Of a DNA stretch of 64,000 bases, positions 8,873 through 18,577 are shown piece after piece. Origin of the DNA: Acinetobacter genomosp. 15BJ (GTDB lineage: Bacteria; Pseudomonadota; Gammaproteobacteria; Pseudomonadales; Moraxellaceae); NCBI RefSeq assembly GCF_000400715.1, contig NZ_KE007347.1, forward strand, positions 691,680 through 755,679. The letters run 5' to 3'. A model generated the notes under the pieces. The model saw nothing but the letters and a program-made list of their open reading frames with translations, made no database searches and was not told the origin of the DNA. Within the stretch, counting starts at the first letter, position 1. Every line of letters starts with the position of its first letter. The position numbers and the translations under genes are program-made.

Positions 8873-10657
8873 ATGAATGAACAAACAACGAATATCGATG
8901 AAAGTAAGCGTGATTTTCTAAAAAAAATGCTAGGACTGGCAAGCGCTGGTGTCGTTGCGAGCTGGTTTCCTACCACTAAAGTAAACGCCGCATTTTTTCA
9001 ACCCTCTGAACGACCAGCTAATTTCCCAAACGTTGAACTTTATAAGCAACGTTATGAGAACTGGTCTGGTGAATTGATTGTGGAAAAGGTTTGGACCTGT
9101 TCACCTAAAACCGTTGTCGAAGTTTTGCTTGTGATTAATTGGGCGTATAACAACAATTATAAAATTAGAGCCAAGGGAATGTCGCACAATTGGTCGCCAA
9201 TAATGTTGGACCAAGCCGCGGACAATACACGTATTTTATTGGTGGATATGGTGTCACATATTAACCGTATCCAAATATCATCATCAGGACGAATTGTTAC
9301 CGCTGAAGCTGGCGTTTTAATGCAAGACCTTTTGCAAGCAATGGAAGATCGTGGTTTAGGTTTTGTTGCAACACCTGCACCGGGCGATTTAACCATTGGT
9401 GGTGTATTGGCAATTGATGGACATGGTACTGGGATTCCTGCTTTAAATGAGCAGCGCCAATTAGGACAGACTTATGGTTCGATTAGCAATTTGATCACTT
9501 CAATTACCGCTGTGGTTTTTGATCCTCAGACCAAAACCTATATACCTCAAGTTTTTTTCCGTGATCATGACGACATTAGTGCTTTATTGGTGCATTTAGG
9601 ACGCGCTTTTATTTTATCGGTACAACTGCAAAGTGCCAAAAATCAGTATTTACGTTGCGAAAGTTTAATGAATGTCCATTATAAAGAGCTTTTCGCATCG
9701 AATCCAAAAGCTGGGCGAACATTTACATCTTATCTGGATAAAGCGGGTCGTGTTGAGGCAATCTGGTTTCCGTTTACTGATTATCCTTGGCTTAAAGTAT
9801 GGTCTGTGACCGAAACCAAGCCACTCAGCGCAAAAATTGTCAGACATCCGTTCAACTATTGGTTTTCGGACAATATTCCCAAGCCGATTACCGATTTGAT
9901 CCATGACATCATTATTGCCGGGCAAGGGTATTTAACACCGAGCTTTGGTCAATTACAGGCGAAAATTTCGTACTTGGGATTACAAGGGTCTATGTTCTCA
10001 GGAACATCAAAGGTATTGAGTGGTGGTCTGGTGAGTACGCAGACAAAGGATTTATGGGGAGCTTCCAAAAATCTTTTACTTTATGTCAAGCCTACGACAC
10101 TGCGAGTAACTGCGAATGGTTATGCTGTACTGACATCGCGTCAAAATGTCCAAAAGATTATTCACGATTTCTGTGAAAACTATCAGCAGCGTGTTAATGC
10201 CTATCGCACTTTGAACAGATATCCAATGAATGGTCCTGTTGAAATTCGTGTAACAGGACTAGATCAAGCCAGTGATTCAATTGTTCCGAATGCAAAAACT
10301 GCGGCGCTATCTGCAATTAAACCATGCCCGAATCATCCAGAGTGGGATTGTGCAGTTTGGTTTGACATCTTAACGCTTCCCAACACGCCCTATGCAGCAG
10401 AATTTTATGCAGAGACAGAACTGTGGATGCACCAACATTATCGCGGCGATAGCTTGATTCGTCCCGAGTGGTCTAAAGGCTGGGGCTATACGCAAGAGAA
10501 GGCTTGGGCCAATGACTGGTATTTAAATCAAGAAATTCCCTATGTTCATGCGCTTCATCAACCACTCAGTCTAACCATTGCTGAAGCGAAGAAGGTACTT
10601 CATCGACTAGATCCAAGCCGTTTGTTTAGTTCGCCTCTGATTGACCGCTTACTGTAA
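8873..10657 (+). CDS. Exported FAD-dependent oxidase, cholesterol-oxidase/VAO-like
   Basis: 594 residues. The N-terminus has a Tat-like signal (SKRDFLKK then a hydrophobic stretch, Lys-Arg in place of Arg-Arg) ending in VNA-AFF, so export in folded form is likely. Next comes an FAD_binding_4 (PCMH-type) domain: RAKGMSHNWSP, whose His at about 105 is the likely covalent flavin attachment site, and PGDLTIGGVLAIDGHGTG (about 171-188). The rest resembles the substrate-binding domain of class II cholesterol oxidases such as that of Brevibacterium. The real substrate is unknown. It sits between the microcin-like peptide and its exporter, the place where an immunity or modification gene is usual. 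A GTG nine bases earlier is an alternative start. Confidence 0.85.
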   Translation: MNEQTTNIDESKRDFLKKMLGLASAGVVASWFPTTKVNAAFFQPSERPANFPNVELYKQRYENWSGELIVEKVWTCSPKTVVEVLLVINWAYNNNYKIRAKGMSHNWSPIMLDQAADNTRILLVDMVSHINRIQISSSGRIVTAEAGVLMQDLLQAMEDRGLGFVATPAPGDLTIGGVLAIDGHGTGIPALNEQRQLGQTYGSISNLITSITAVVFDPQTKTYIPQVFFRDHDDISALLVHLGRAFILSVQLQSAKNQYLRCESLMNVHYKELFASNPKAGRTFTSYLDKAGRVEAIWFPFTDYPWLKVWSVTETKPLSAKIVRHPFNYWFSDNIPKPITDLIHDIIIAGQGYLTPSFGQLQAKISYLGLQGSMFSGTSKVLSGGLVSTQTKDLWGASKNLLLYVKPTTLRVTANGYAVLTSRQNVQKIIHDFCENYQQRVNAYRTLNRYPMNGPVEIRVTGLDQASDSIVPNAKTAALSAIKPCPNHPEWDCAVWFDILTLPNTPYAAEFYAETELWMHQHYRGDSLIRPEWSKGWGYTQEKAWANDWYLNQEIPYVHALHQPLSLTIAEAKKVLHRLDPSRLFSSPLIDRLL

Positions 10658-10726
10658 CGATTTCTAGTTTATATCTAAAAATCGTTTGCTGTTGGCATTG
10701 GTTTTTTGTATGGGGTGATCACTGGC

Positions 10727-11980
10727 ATGTTTAGAAAAGAGGCGCTAGACGCACAACAATCTAAGTGGGTGGGGCATATCGTTTTACTTCGCCCTATTTC
10801 ATTTACTTGGGTGACGGTATTTGCTGCCGTCGTCGGTATCGCTATTTTGCTGTTTTTATTTTTGGGTAGTTACACGAAACGGATTTCGGTCACTGGACAA
10901 CTCATGCCAAGCACGGGGCTTATACAAGTCTATAGCCCTGATAGAGGAATTGTGGTTGAAAAACTTGTTAAAGAGAATCAGGCTGTTAAACGTGGCGATG
11001 TGCTCTATACCATTTCCACCAGCCGATTTGATAAACATGATAGTTATAATGCTCTATTACAGTCTCAGATTGAAATGAAGCAACAGACTTTAGAGCAAGA
11101 GCGAATACAGACCAAAGCTTTGTATGTCTCGGATGTAACGCAAAAGCAAAATGAGATCCGAAGTCTAGAACAGGACATTACTCAATTAAACCGCTTGATT
11201 GAGCAACAGCGACATCGAGTCAGTCTTGCAAAGGAAAATGTTGCGCGTTATCACGATTTATTGAAACGAGAAATTGTTGCGGAAGTTGATTATCAGAGTC
11301 GACAGGATTTCTATTTTAACCAAAACGTACAATTACAAAATTATGAACGTGAAAAGCTGGCAAAACTTTCCGACTTACAAAATCGTAAATTAGAGTTAGC
11401 CGCGTTAAAAGCAAAAAATGAAAATGAATTTAGCCAGCTGAATCGGCTGGTTGCGACCACCAATCAAGAGTTTATCGAAAATCAGGCCAGTGATCGTGTA
11501 ATTATCCGTTCAAATCTAGATGGAGTCATCACCTCGATTAATGCAGAAATTGGACAGCATGTTGATGTCACTAAGCCATTACTCCACATCATTCCTGATA
11601 AATCTGAATTGAATGCCTTTCTCTATGTCCCTAGCCAGGCTGTCGGTTTTATCAAGTTAAATCAACCGATTAAATTACGTTATCAAGCCTATCCTTATCA
11701 GAAGTTTGGACAGGGTAATGGTTATATTTACGAGATTTCAGATACAGCCATGGCTTCACAAGATTTGATGAGTATTGGCAATAATCAAATTAGCCCAACG
11801 CTTAATAACCAGCCTGTATATCTAGTCAAAGTTAAATTAAGTCAGAAAGCAATCTCTGTTTATGGTGAACAGCGACCTTTAAAAGTGGGTTTGATATTTG
11901 ATGCAGATATCTTGCAAGAAAAACGTAAGTTATATGAGTGGGTCTTAGAACCGTTGTATACCATTTCCGGAAAAATATAA
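10727..11980 (+). CDS. HlyD-family periplasmic adaptor of a peptide exporter
   Basis: 417 residues. A short cytoplasmic N-terminus is followed by one membrane segment (about residues 24-45), then a biotinyl/lipoyl-like half (GLIQVYSPDRGIVVEKL), a long Gln/Glu-rich coiled coil (roughly 100-230), the second lipoyl half (DRVIIRSNLDGVITSI) and a beta-barrel region. This is the layout of membrane-fusion proteins such as CvaA that join an inner-membrane ABC exporter to a TolC-type outer-membrane channel. Start at ATG 10727 with GGGGTG upstream; the open frame reaches a TTG at 10706. The ABC gene follows after 15 bases. No TolC gene is present, so a chromosomal TolC elsewhere is presumably used. Confidence 0.92.
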   Translation: MFRKEALDAQQSKWVGHIVLLRPISFTWVTVFAAVVGIAILLFLFLGSYTKRISVTGQLMPSTGLIQVYSPDRGIVVEKLVKENQAVKRGDVLYTISTSRFDKHDSYNALLQSQIEMKQQTLEQERIQTKALYVSDVTQKQNEIRSLEQDITQLNRLIEQQRHRVSLAKENVARYHDLLKREIVAEVDYQSRQDFYFNQNVQLQNYEREKLAKLSDLQNRKLELAALKAKNENEFSQLNRLVATTNQEFIENQASDRVIIRSNLDGVITSINAEIGQHVDVTKPLLHIIPDKSELNAFLYVPSQAVGFIKLNQPIKLRYQAYPYQKFGQGNGYIYEISDTAMASQDLMSIGNNQISPTLNNQPVYLVKVKLSQKAISVYGEQRPLKVGLIFDADILQEKRKLYEWVLEPLYTISGKI

Positions 11981-11995
11981 TAAAAGCAGAGTTAA

Positions 11996-14131
11996 ATGTA
12001 CGATTTAGATAAACTTTCTTTTTCCTTCCACTCTAAACTTTCAGTTATTTTACAGACTGAAGCGACAGAGTGTGGGCTGGCATGCCTAGCTATGCTGGCT
12101 GACTATCATGGTTATGAGTCGGATTTAGCGACATTGCGTCAGCGTTTTCCTGTGTCAGCAAAGGGAAGCACTTTAACGCATCTGTTAAATATTAGTCATC
12201 AACTGAACTTTGTAAGTCGTCCCTTAAAGTTAGAGTTGGGTGATTTAGATCAACTAAAAAAGCCATGTATTCTACATTGGGATTTTAATCACTTTGTGGT
12301 GCTTGAGCGGGTCAGTAAAAACAAAATTATAATCGTGGACCCTGCATTTGGGCGTAAACAATTAAGTCTTAAGGAAGCCTCTTTGCATTTTACTGGGGTT
12401 GCATTAGAAGTATGGCCCAATTTGGACTTTGAAGAAAGAAAAGATAAACAAGAAATTAAGATTCATAACCTGCTTGGTCATGTTAAAGGTATTTGGAAAT
12501 CCTTAGGCCAAATTTTGGTCTTGGCGCTAGTGCTGGAAATCTTTGCCTTGACCAGCCCATTTTTTATGCAATGGGTAATTGATCATGTCATCGTATCAGC
12601 AGATTCTGATTTACTCACCATACTGGCATTAGGTTTTGGATTGCTGATGGTATTGCAGCAAGTCATTAGTTTGCTTCGTTCTTGGTTTGTTCTATTTATG
12701 AGTACGCATCTAAACATACAATGGCGAGGCAACGTGTTTAGCCACTTGATGCATGTTCCTGTGGCTTATTACGAGCGCCGCTCTCTCGGGGATATTGTCT
12801 CTCGATTTGGTTCGATTGATCGCATTCAGCAAACATTGACCACGACCTTCTTAGAAGCGATTCTTGATGGAATGATGACAACATTTACCATCATTCTCAT
12901 GTTTATCTATAGTCCTAAATTAGCGGTCATTGCGTTGATCACCATGTGTCTTTATGGGCTTATCCGTTGGATTTGGTATGCTCCTTTGCGCAGGTCGACA
13001 GAAGCACAAATTATCCATGCGGCTAAACAAAGTAGCCATTTTATGGAAACAATCCGCGGTGCGAAAACAATTAAATTATTTCAAAGACAAGATATTCGGC
13101 GTTCGACTTGGCTAGGTCTATTGGTGAATCAGGTCAATGCTGATCTGGTCACCCAAAAGTTGGGACTGATGTTTCGCTTAGCCAATGGCATTTTATTCGG
13201 TGTAGAAAACATTCTGATCATTTGGTTTGGTGCGACTCTAATTTTAGAGGGGCAGTTCACAGTGGGGGCTTTAATGGCATTTATGGCATATAAAAATCAG
13301 TTCGATGGTCGTATCGCAGGTTTAATTGATAAATATATTCAGTTGAAAATGTTACAGATTGATGCTGAGCGATTGGCTGACATTGTACTCACCCAACCTG
13401 AGAAACTTCATGGAGAACGAATTGAACAAGAGAATGATAGCGCTCAGCCTATCATTCAGGTAAAAAACCTGACATTCCAATATTCTGAGACAGATCCTGT
13501 TATTTTGAATGAGATTAATTTTAGTATCCCCAGAAATCAATCGGTGGTTATTGTTGGACCAACCGGTTGTGGGAAAACCACATTGATGCATCTTTTGTTA
13601 GGGGTACATTCGGTCAGTTCGGGCGAGATTCAAATGTTAGGTAAATCAATTGATAAGTTAGGGTTGAACGATTTACGCAATCAAATTGGCACAGTATTGC
13701 AAGATGACATCCTATTTGCAGGTTCGATTGCAGAAAACATCTGTTTCTTTGATCCTTATCCCGATCAGGCGTGGGTTGAATCTTGCGCTCAGCTGGCATC
13801 GGTGCATGAAGATATTTTAAGAATGCCTATGGCTTACCATACACTGGTTGGTGAGTTAGGCTCTATGTTATCAGGTGGGCAAAAACAAAGAATATTATTA
13901 GCCCGAGCACTTTATAAAAAACCAAAAATCTTATTTATGGATGAGGCAACCAGCAATCTTGATTTGCAAAAAGAAAGGGAGGTTAATCGAAATATCAAGG
14001 CAATGAATATTACCCGAATCTTCATTGCTCATCGTCCCGAGACCATTGCAACAGCGGATCGGATGATTGCACTGCAAGAGGGTGTCATTGTTCAAGATAT
14101 CCTTCTGGAACAGAAAAAATGTGCTGAATAG
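11996..14131 (+). CDS. Peptidase-containing ABC exporter (C39 bacteriocin processing type)
   Basis: 711 residues. Domains: N-terminal C39 cysteine peptidase with the catalytic triad visible (Cys26 in TECGLACLAM, His99 in NHFVVLE, Asp115 in IVDPAFG), a six-helix transmembrane domain (about 160-450), and a nucleotide-binding domain with Walker A GPTGCGKTT (about 521), signature LSGGQKQR (about 624) and Walker B ILFMDEATSNLD. Such proteins (CvaB, LagD, PCAT1 types) cut double-glycine leaders and export the mature peptide using ATP. The intact active site and the leader-bearing peptide 3 kb upstream form a matched pair. It is the last gene of the locus; no immunity or TolC gene follows. Confidence 0.95.
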   Translation: MYDLDKLSFSFHSKLSVILQTEATECGLACLAMLADYHGYESDLATLRQRFPVSAKGSTLTHLLNISHQLNFVSRPLKLELGDLDQLKKPCILHWDFNHFVVLERVSKNKIIIVDPAFGRKQLSLKEASLHFTGVALEVWPNLDFEERKDKQEIKIHNLLGHVKGIWKSLGQILVLALVLEIFALTSPFFMQWVIDHVIVSADSDLLTILALGFGLLMVLQQVISLLRSWFVLFMSTHLNIQWRGNVFSHLMHVPVAYYERRSLGDIVSRFGSIDRIQQTLTTTFLEAILDGMMTTFTIILMFIYSPKLAVIALITMCLYGLIRWIWYAPLRRSTEAQIIHAAKQSSHFMETIRGAKTIKLFQRQDIRRSTWLGLLVNQVNADLVTQKLGLMFRLANGILFGVENILIIWFGATLILEGQFTVGALMAFMAYKNQFDGRIAGLIDKYIQLKMLQIDAERLADIVLTQPEKLHGERIEQENDSAQPIIQVKNLTFQYSETDPVILNEINFSIPRNQSVVIVGPTGCGKTTLMHLLLGVHSVSSGEIQMLGKSIDKLGLNDLRNQIGTVLQDDILFAGSIAENICFFDPYPDQAWVESCAQLASVHEDILRMPMAYHTLVGELGSMLSGGQKQRILLARALYKKPKILFMDEATSNLDLQKEREVNRNIKAMNITRIFIAHRPETIATADRMIALQEGVIVQDILLEQKKCAE

Positions 14132-14223
14132 AGAAGATGTCGTTGTTTAGAGTAAGCTCAAAGCTTAGAGAAGTATTTGGTTCATTGCTTTATAAGCAGA
14201 GTCTATCGAGTTATAGCATTCCA

Positions 14224-15369
14224 TTACGTTGTTTTCAGACTGATTGCAGTGGCAATGAATAAAGCAGAACAAGCAGCCAGCAATGAACTGTTGAATGTGT
14301 GATGAATAGAAAATAAAGCATTTGATACGATTGGACCAATGATCTGGCCTAAGCCATAGACGACGGTCATTAAGGCAATTAAATTATTTTGTGCTTGGCG
14401 AGCAATACGCTGTGCCACTGGCATGACAATCGTGACTGTTCCCATAAAGGTTGCACCGACCAATAATGCACTGAGCAAATAACCTAAAGTCGTTGGAAAA
14501 AGGGTCGGCAATACAACACCGAAAGCCTGTAATCCAAGATTAGAGGATAAAGCGACTTGTGTGCCAAAGCTGCTGTGGATGCGATGCCAGAAAAAACAGG
14601 AAGGAATCGCACCTAAACCAAAGATTGCCCAGATCTGTGCCGCATCAAGATTAGGTAGGGCATTTTTGACCAATAAGGGTAAGTAGGTTGCGGTAATGAT
14701 GTAGCCAAAACCCGCCAAGGCATAAATCAGAATCAGAGCGTATGTGTGGGGAGCTTTGCGATTTTTGCTCAAGATCTGCTGAGTTGAAACAGGGTTAGGT
14801 TGAGCCCGTGATAAACCAAACATTGCTATACAGCCAAGGACCAAACTGGATAGGCCGAGCAATAACCACAGTATTTTACTGTGCCAACTCAGATGCGTGC
14901 CAAAAACCAAAAGCTCAGCAGAGACTGCAATCCCGAGACCAACCCCTGCATATAAAATAGGGGCTTGATGTGTTTGTTTCTGCTGTTCGAGCAGCCATAA
15001 CGAGGCGGACACCATGGCGAAAGCACTAAAAACCCCAGCCAACCCGCGAATCAAGATAATCAGGCCAATTGTGTTAATACAGCTGAGCAGAATAAGACAA
15101 AGGGCTGTACCCATAGCAGCGATAATGCTACAGAAATAACTCTGTTGGGATCTAATCTTGATCGCAAATAAAGCACCGAACAGATAGCCCGCATAGTTTG
15201 CGGAAGCAGCCAAACTGGCATGCTGTAAATTGATGATGCCTTCATCAATCATATGCGGGTAGACCGCGGTAAACGCAAAGCGCCCAAAACCCATGCCAAT
15301 TGCCATAATCAGCGCGGCACTGATCGCTGATTGTAGGGCGTTGTTGCTGTTTTTTGCTGGCCCAGTCAT
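14224..15369 (-). CDS. YbfB/YjiJ-family MFS transporter
   Basis: 381 residues with about twelve hydrophobic helices. The N-terminal MAIGMGFGRFAFTAVYPHMI pattern is characteristic of the YbfB/YjiJ branch of the major facilitator superfamily, inner-membrane exporters or importers of mostly unknown substrate. It is transcribed away from a LysR regulator 247 bases off, a layout in which the regulator commonly controls the transporter. It converges with the peptide exporter operon; the 92-base gap between them shows no strong hairpin. Substrate cannot be inferred. Confidence 0.85.
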   Translation of the reverse strand: MTGPAKNSNNALQSAISAALIMAIGMGFGRFAFTAVYPHMIDEGIINLQHASLAASANYAGYLFGALFAIKIRSQQSYFCSIIAAMGTALCLILLSCINTIGLIILIRGLAGVFSAFAMVSASLWLLEQQKQTHQAPILYAGVGLGIAVSAELLVFGTHLSWHSKILWLLLGLSSLVLGCIAMFGLSRAQPNPVSTQQILSKNRKAPHTYALILIYALAGFGYIITATYLPLLVKNALPNLDAAQIWAIFGLGAIPSCFFWHRIHSSFGTQVALSSNLGLQAFGVVLPTLFPTTLGYLLSALLVGATFMGTVTIVMPVAQRIARQAQNNLIALMTVVYGLGQIIGPIVSNALFSIHHTFNSSLLAACSALFIATAISLKTT

Positions 15370-15571
15370 GACTTGTTCACTCCAACAATTAGTCGCTATG
15401 ACTCATGTGTGCGAGAGGTTGTGCTTTGGCAAGAAGTTTGTAGTCAAATACATAGAGTCCATAGCTAAAGAAACTTAAAATACAGATTAAAAATAATAGC
15501 TTATTAGCAGACATGGTTTGAAGTATCTTTAGATATTGAGAAATGAATAAACATTTAAACAGGCAGCATTA

Positions 15572-15586
15572 ATCATGTAAAATGAT
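15572..15586. promoter_or_regulatory. Candidate LysR operator (inverted repeat)
   Basis: ATCAT-GTAAA-ATGAT is a perfect five-base inverted repeat with a five-base spacer, which contains the T-N11-A form of LysR sites. It lies about 30 bases before the LysR start and within the divergent promoter region shared with the MFS gene, where autoregulatory LysR sites usually sit. Match only, no binding evidence. Confidence 0.4.
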
Positions 15587-15616
15587 TTGAAATGATACTA
15601 ACTATCTCTAATAGTG

Positions 15617-16507
15617 ATGGCGATGCAGATTAAATCTTTAGAAATTTTTATGATGGTGGTGAAGTTAGGCAGTTTCTCCGAGGCGGCAAAAGCGCTTTAT
15701 ACCGTACAATCCAATGTCACCAGTCATATCAAAAAACTGGAAACAGAATTGAATGTTGAGTTGCTACATCGCCAAAATCCAATTCAACCGACCAGAGCAG
15801 GGGTGCAGTTGTATGGTTATGCTGAGAAAATATTGCATCTGCAGAATGAGCTGTTAGACACGTTTTCCCATAGTCAGCTCACAGCCAATTTCCCTTTAGA
15901 GATCGGGAGTATGGAAACCACGGCTGCGGTTCGATTGCCATCATTGTTCCGCGATTTACAACAGCACAGCCCAGATTTTCCTTTTGCGCTATCAACCGCA
16001 CCCACACGAGATTTGATTGATTTAGTCCATGCATCCAAGCTGGATTGTGCATTTGTGGCACATCATGCACCGATTGACGGGATGTTTAATTTACATGTCT
16101 GGACTGAGCAATTGGTGCTTATTTCCTCAACGCATGTGCCTGAACGACTTACAAATGAGGATCTGATTCAAAAGAGGTTTATTGCCTTTAAGCAAGGTTG
16201 TAGTTACCGCAAAGCCATTGATCAGTTCTTATCTGTCCATCATTTACCTGCAGCTAATGTGATTGAAATGGGCAGCCTAGATGGCATTATCAGTTGTGTC
16301 AGTCTAGATGTTGGTCTTGCAATTTTACCGATCAGCTATGTACAGCAATCCCATTTCGCCGAAAGTGTGAAGATTCATCCCATTGACTCAACTACAGCGC
16401 AGATCAATACCTATCTAATCGCGCATCGTGATATGAGTACATGGGCAACCAATATGCACCATTTCGTTGAGCATGTGAAAGGCATGAATCAGCAGCTTGA
16501 GAAATAA
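15617..16507 (+). CDS. LysR-family transcriptional regulator
   Basis: 296 residues. The N-terminal winged helix-turn-helix (QIKSLEIFMMVVKLGSFSEAAKAL, with a SNVTSHIKKLE recognition helix) is typical of LysR regulators, followed by a type 2 periplasmic-binding-like effector domain (EIGSMETTAAVRLPSLF onward). It most resembles the branch that often regulates neighbouring exporters. Divergent to the YbfB-like MFS gene and upstream of the quinone-oxidoreductase operon, so it could control either. The exact start is uncertain: GTG 15614, ATG 15617 and ATG 15623 are all in frame and none has a clear ribosome site. Confidence 0.88.
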   Translation: MAMQIKSLEIFMMVVKLGSFSEAAKALYTVQSNVTSHIKKLETELNVELLHRQNPIQPTRAGVQLYGYAEKILHLQNELLDTFSHSQLTANFPLEIGSMETTAAVRLPSLFRDLQQHSPDFPFALSTAPTRDLIDLVHASKLDCAFVAHHAPIDGMFNLHVWTEQLVLISSTHVPERLTNEDLIQKRFIAFKQGCSYRKAIDQFLSVHHLPAANVIEMGSLDGIISCVSLDVGLAILPISYVQQSHFAESVKIHPIDSTTAQINTYLIAHRDMSTWATNMHHFVEHVKGMNQQLEK

Positions 16508-16670
16508 CCTATACGCTTTGCGTCGCCCTATAAAAGAATCTTATCGATTGAGCATTTGTCGCCAAAGGTGATGTGCGTGTCGTGTTAAGTAAAGTCGACG
16601 CTCTCCTGAGTGTTGTATTTTTTAGTCATGCTGCTTCGGCACTGAATAAAAATACAAGATGGATAGGAAA

Positions 16671-17657
16671 ATGACGTTGAATAAAGCGATACGGTTCTAC
16701 GGAACAGGGACACCAGAGGTGATGCGCTATGAGGACATCGAAGTTGGCGCACCTGCGGTTGGTCAAGTACGCCTACGCCACGTAGCCGTGGGCCTGAATT
16801 ATGCAGATACCTATTTCCGCGATGGAACTTATCCGATTCCCTTACCGAATGGTATGGGGGTCGAAGCCTCTGGCATCATCGAAGCGGTGGGTGACGGCGT
16901 AACGGATTTTGTGGTGGGTGATCGCGTCACTTATACGGGGTTTCTGAATACGCTTGGCGCTTATAGCACCGAACGCCTTATTGCGGCTGATGCATTAATC
17001 AAACTACCTGACGATATTTCCTGTGAAACTGCGGCTGCAATGACCATGCGCGGTTTAACTGCAGCGTATTTGATGCGTCGTATCTATGACTTTAAAGCTG
17101 GTGATTGCATTTTATTACATGCTGCCGCAGGTGGTGTGGGGCTGATTGTATCGCAGTGGGCCAAACTGTTGGGCTTAAGCGTGATAGGGACCACCTCTAC
17201 GGATGAAAAAGCAGCCGTAGCGCGTGCCTATGGCTGTGATCATGTGATTAATTACAGCCATGAAAATGTGGCTGAACGGGTGCGTGAATTGACTGATGGC
17301 ATTGGGGTCAATGTGGTTTTTGATAGTGTTGGCAAAAATACCTTTATGGCCTCATTAGACTCGCTCAAACGCCGTGGTTTATTGGTTTGCGTAGGTACCG
17401 CATCAGGGCCAATTCCTGACTTTAACCCTGTGCTATTGGCAATGAAAGGTTCGCTGTTTATCACCCGTCCAGCTTTAGCCGATTATATTGCCGATCCAGA
17501 AGAAAAAAGAGCCTTAGCCAAGGAGCTGTTTGATCATGTGAGTAGTGGTCGTATCAAGATCGAGATCAATCATCGCTATGCACTTGAAGATGCCGTACAA
17601 GCACATCGTGATCTGGAAGCACGTAAAACCATAGGTTCATCCATTTTTGTAATTTGA
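16671..17657 (+). CDS. Quinone oxidoreductase-like zinc-independent MDR protein
   Basis: 328 residues. Medium-chain dehydrogenase/reductase fold: N-terminal GroES-like domain (GLNYADTYFRDGTYP), then an NADPH-binding Rossmann domain with AAAGGVGLIVSQWAK (about 155-170). It lacks the Cys/His ligands of zinc alcohol dehydrogenases, which places it with quinone oxidoreductases (QOR/zeta-crystallin type). It opens an apparent operon in which the TauD/TfdA gene starts 12 bases after its stop. Its role there may be reduction of an enone, quinone or aldehyde intermediate; this is inference. ATG 16671 was preferred (GGA seven bases upstream); an in-frame ATG at 16659 would add four residues. Confidence 0.88.
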   Translation: MTLNKAIRFYGTGTPEVMRYEDIEVGAPAVGQVRLRHVAVGLNYADTYFRDGTYPIPLPNGMGVEASGIIEAVGDGVTDFVVGDRVTYTGFLNTLGAYSTERLIAADALIKLPDDISCETAAAMTMRGLTAAYLMRRIYDFKAGDCILLHAAAGGVGLIVSQWAKLLGLSVIGTTSTDEKAAVARAYGCDHVINYSHENVAERVRELTDGIGVNVVFDSVGKNTFMASLDSLKRRGLLVCVGTASGPIPDFNPVLLAMKGSLFITRPALADYIADPEEKRALAKELFDHVSSGRIKIEINHRYALEDAVQAHRDLEARKTIGSSIFVI

Positions 17658-17668
17658 AGGGATTTCTG

Positions 17669-18517
17669 ATGCAAATTGAACAGTTAACTTGCAATATTGG
17701 TGCACAACTACGTGGTGTCCACTTAGCCGATGCGATTCATGATGATGGGCTATTCACTGAAATTCGGACACAATTGCTGAAACATCGCGTGGTGTTCTTG
17801 CGTAATCAGCAGATGACGCGGGCTGAACATGTGGCTTTTGCCGAACGTTTTGGGCCGTTGGAGGATCATCCTGCGGTGGGTAGTCATCCTGATCATCCAG
17901 GTTTGGTGCAAATTTATAAACATCCTGATAGCCCGATTGATCGGTATGAAAATGCGTGGCATAGCGATGCCAGCTGGCGCCAAATTCCACCGATGGGATG
18001 TGTACTGCGTTGTGTGGAATGCCCACCTGTTGGCGGCGATACCATGTGGACCAATATGGTCATGGCCTATGAAAATCTGCCTGAAGATATCAAGGAAAAG
18101 ATTGCGCCTTTACGTGCCTATCACAGTATCGAAGCCAGTTTTGGTGCTGCCATGCCCATCGAAAAACGTCTGGCATTGAAGGCACAGTTTCCAGATGCTG
18201 AGCATCCTGTCGTGCGAACGCATCCAGAGACAGGTGAGCAGATTCTCTACGTCAATGCATTCACCACCCATTTTAGTAATTACCACACCAAAGATCGCGT
18301 GCGTTTCGGGCAAGATGCCAATCCAGGCGCTGGAGATTTACTACGGTATTTGATAACCCAAGCGGCGATTCCTGAATATCAGGTACGTTGGAGTTGGGAG
18401 CCGAATAGCATCGCCATTTGGGATAATCGTAGTACCCAACATTATGCGGTGATGGATTACCCGCCATGCCATCGCAAAATGGAACGGGCAGGCATTGTCG
18501 GTGATGCAACCTATTAA
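17669..18517 (+). CDS. TauD/TfdA-family Fe(II)/2-oxoglutarate dioxygenase
   Basis: 282 residues. The facial triad is visible: WHSDAS gives His at about 98 and Asp at about 100, and TQHYAVMDY gives the distal His at about 258, with a following Arg (RKMERAG) to hold 2-oxoglutarate. Family members hydroxylate next to a leaving group, releasing sulfite from taurine or alkylsulfonates, or cleaving ether or amine substrates. GAAGGGA precedes the ATG; a TTG at 17654 is an unlikely alternative. It is second in the operon with a BKACE enzyme and, further down, a YeiH-type exporter. The substrate cannot be read from sequence; a sulfonate or a quaternary amine are both reasonable. Confidence 0.9.
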   Translation: MQIEQLTCNIGAQLRGVHLADAIHDDGLFTEIRTQLLKHRVVFLRNQQMTRAEHVAFAERFGPLEDHPAVGSHPDHPGLVQIYKHPDSPIDRYENAWHSDASWRQIPPMGCVLRCVECPPVGGDTMWTNMVMAYENLPEDIKEKIAPLRAYHSIEASFGAAMPIEKRLALKAQFPDAEHPVVRTHPETGEQILYVNAFTTHFSNYHTKDRVRFGQDANPGAGDLLRYLITQAAIPEYQVRWSWEPNSIAIWDNRSTQHYAVMDYPPCHRKMERAGIVGDATY

Positions 18518-18577
18518 ATTCCAAATCCAAACTTTTTAACTTAATACCGTTTTATAAAATACAAACAGGAGATGCAC

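Noticed and set aside
8785..8976. Minus-strand frame of 63 codons with a hydrophobic segment, a possible microcin immunity gene
   Set aside because: It starts with GTG without a ribosome site, spans the peptide terminator and is antisense to the oxidase signal region, whose composition explains the hydrophobic stretch. Worth remembering only if no other immunity factor is found.
14137..14262. Short plus-strand frame after the ABC exporter, another immunity candidate
   Set aside because: Largely overlaps the end of the convergent MFS gene, no hydrophobic segment and no clear ribosome site.
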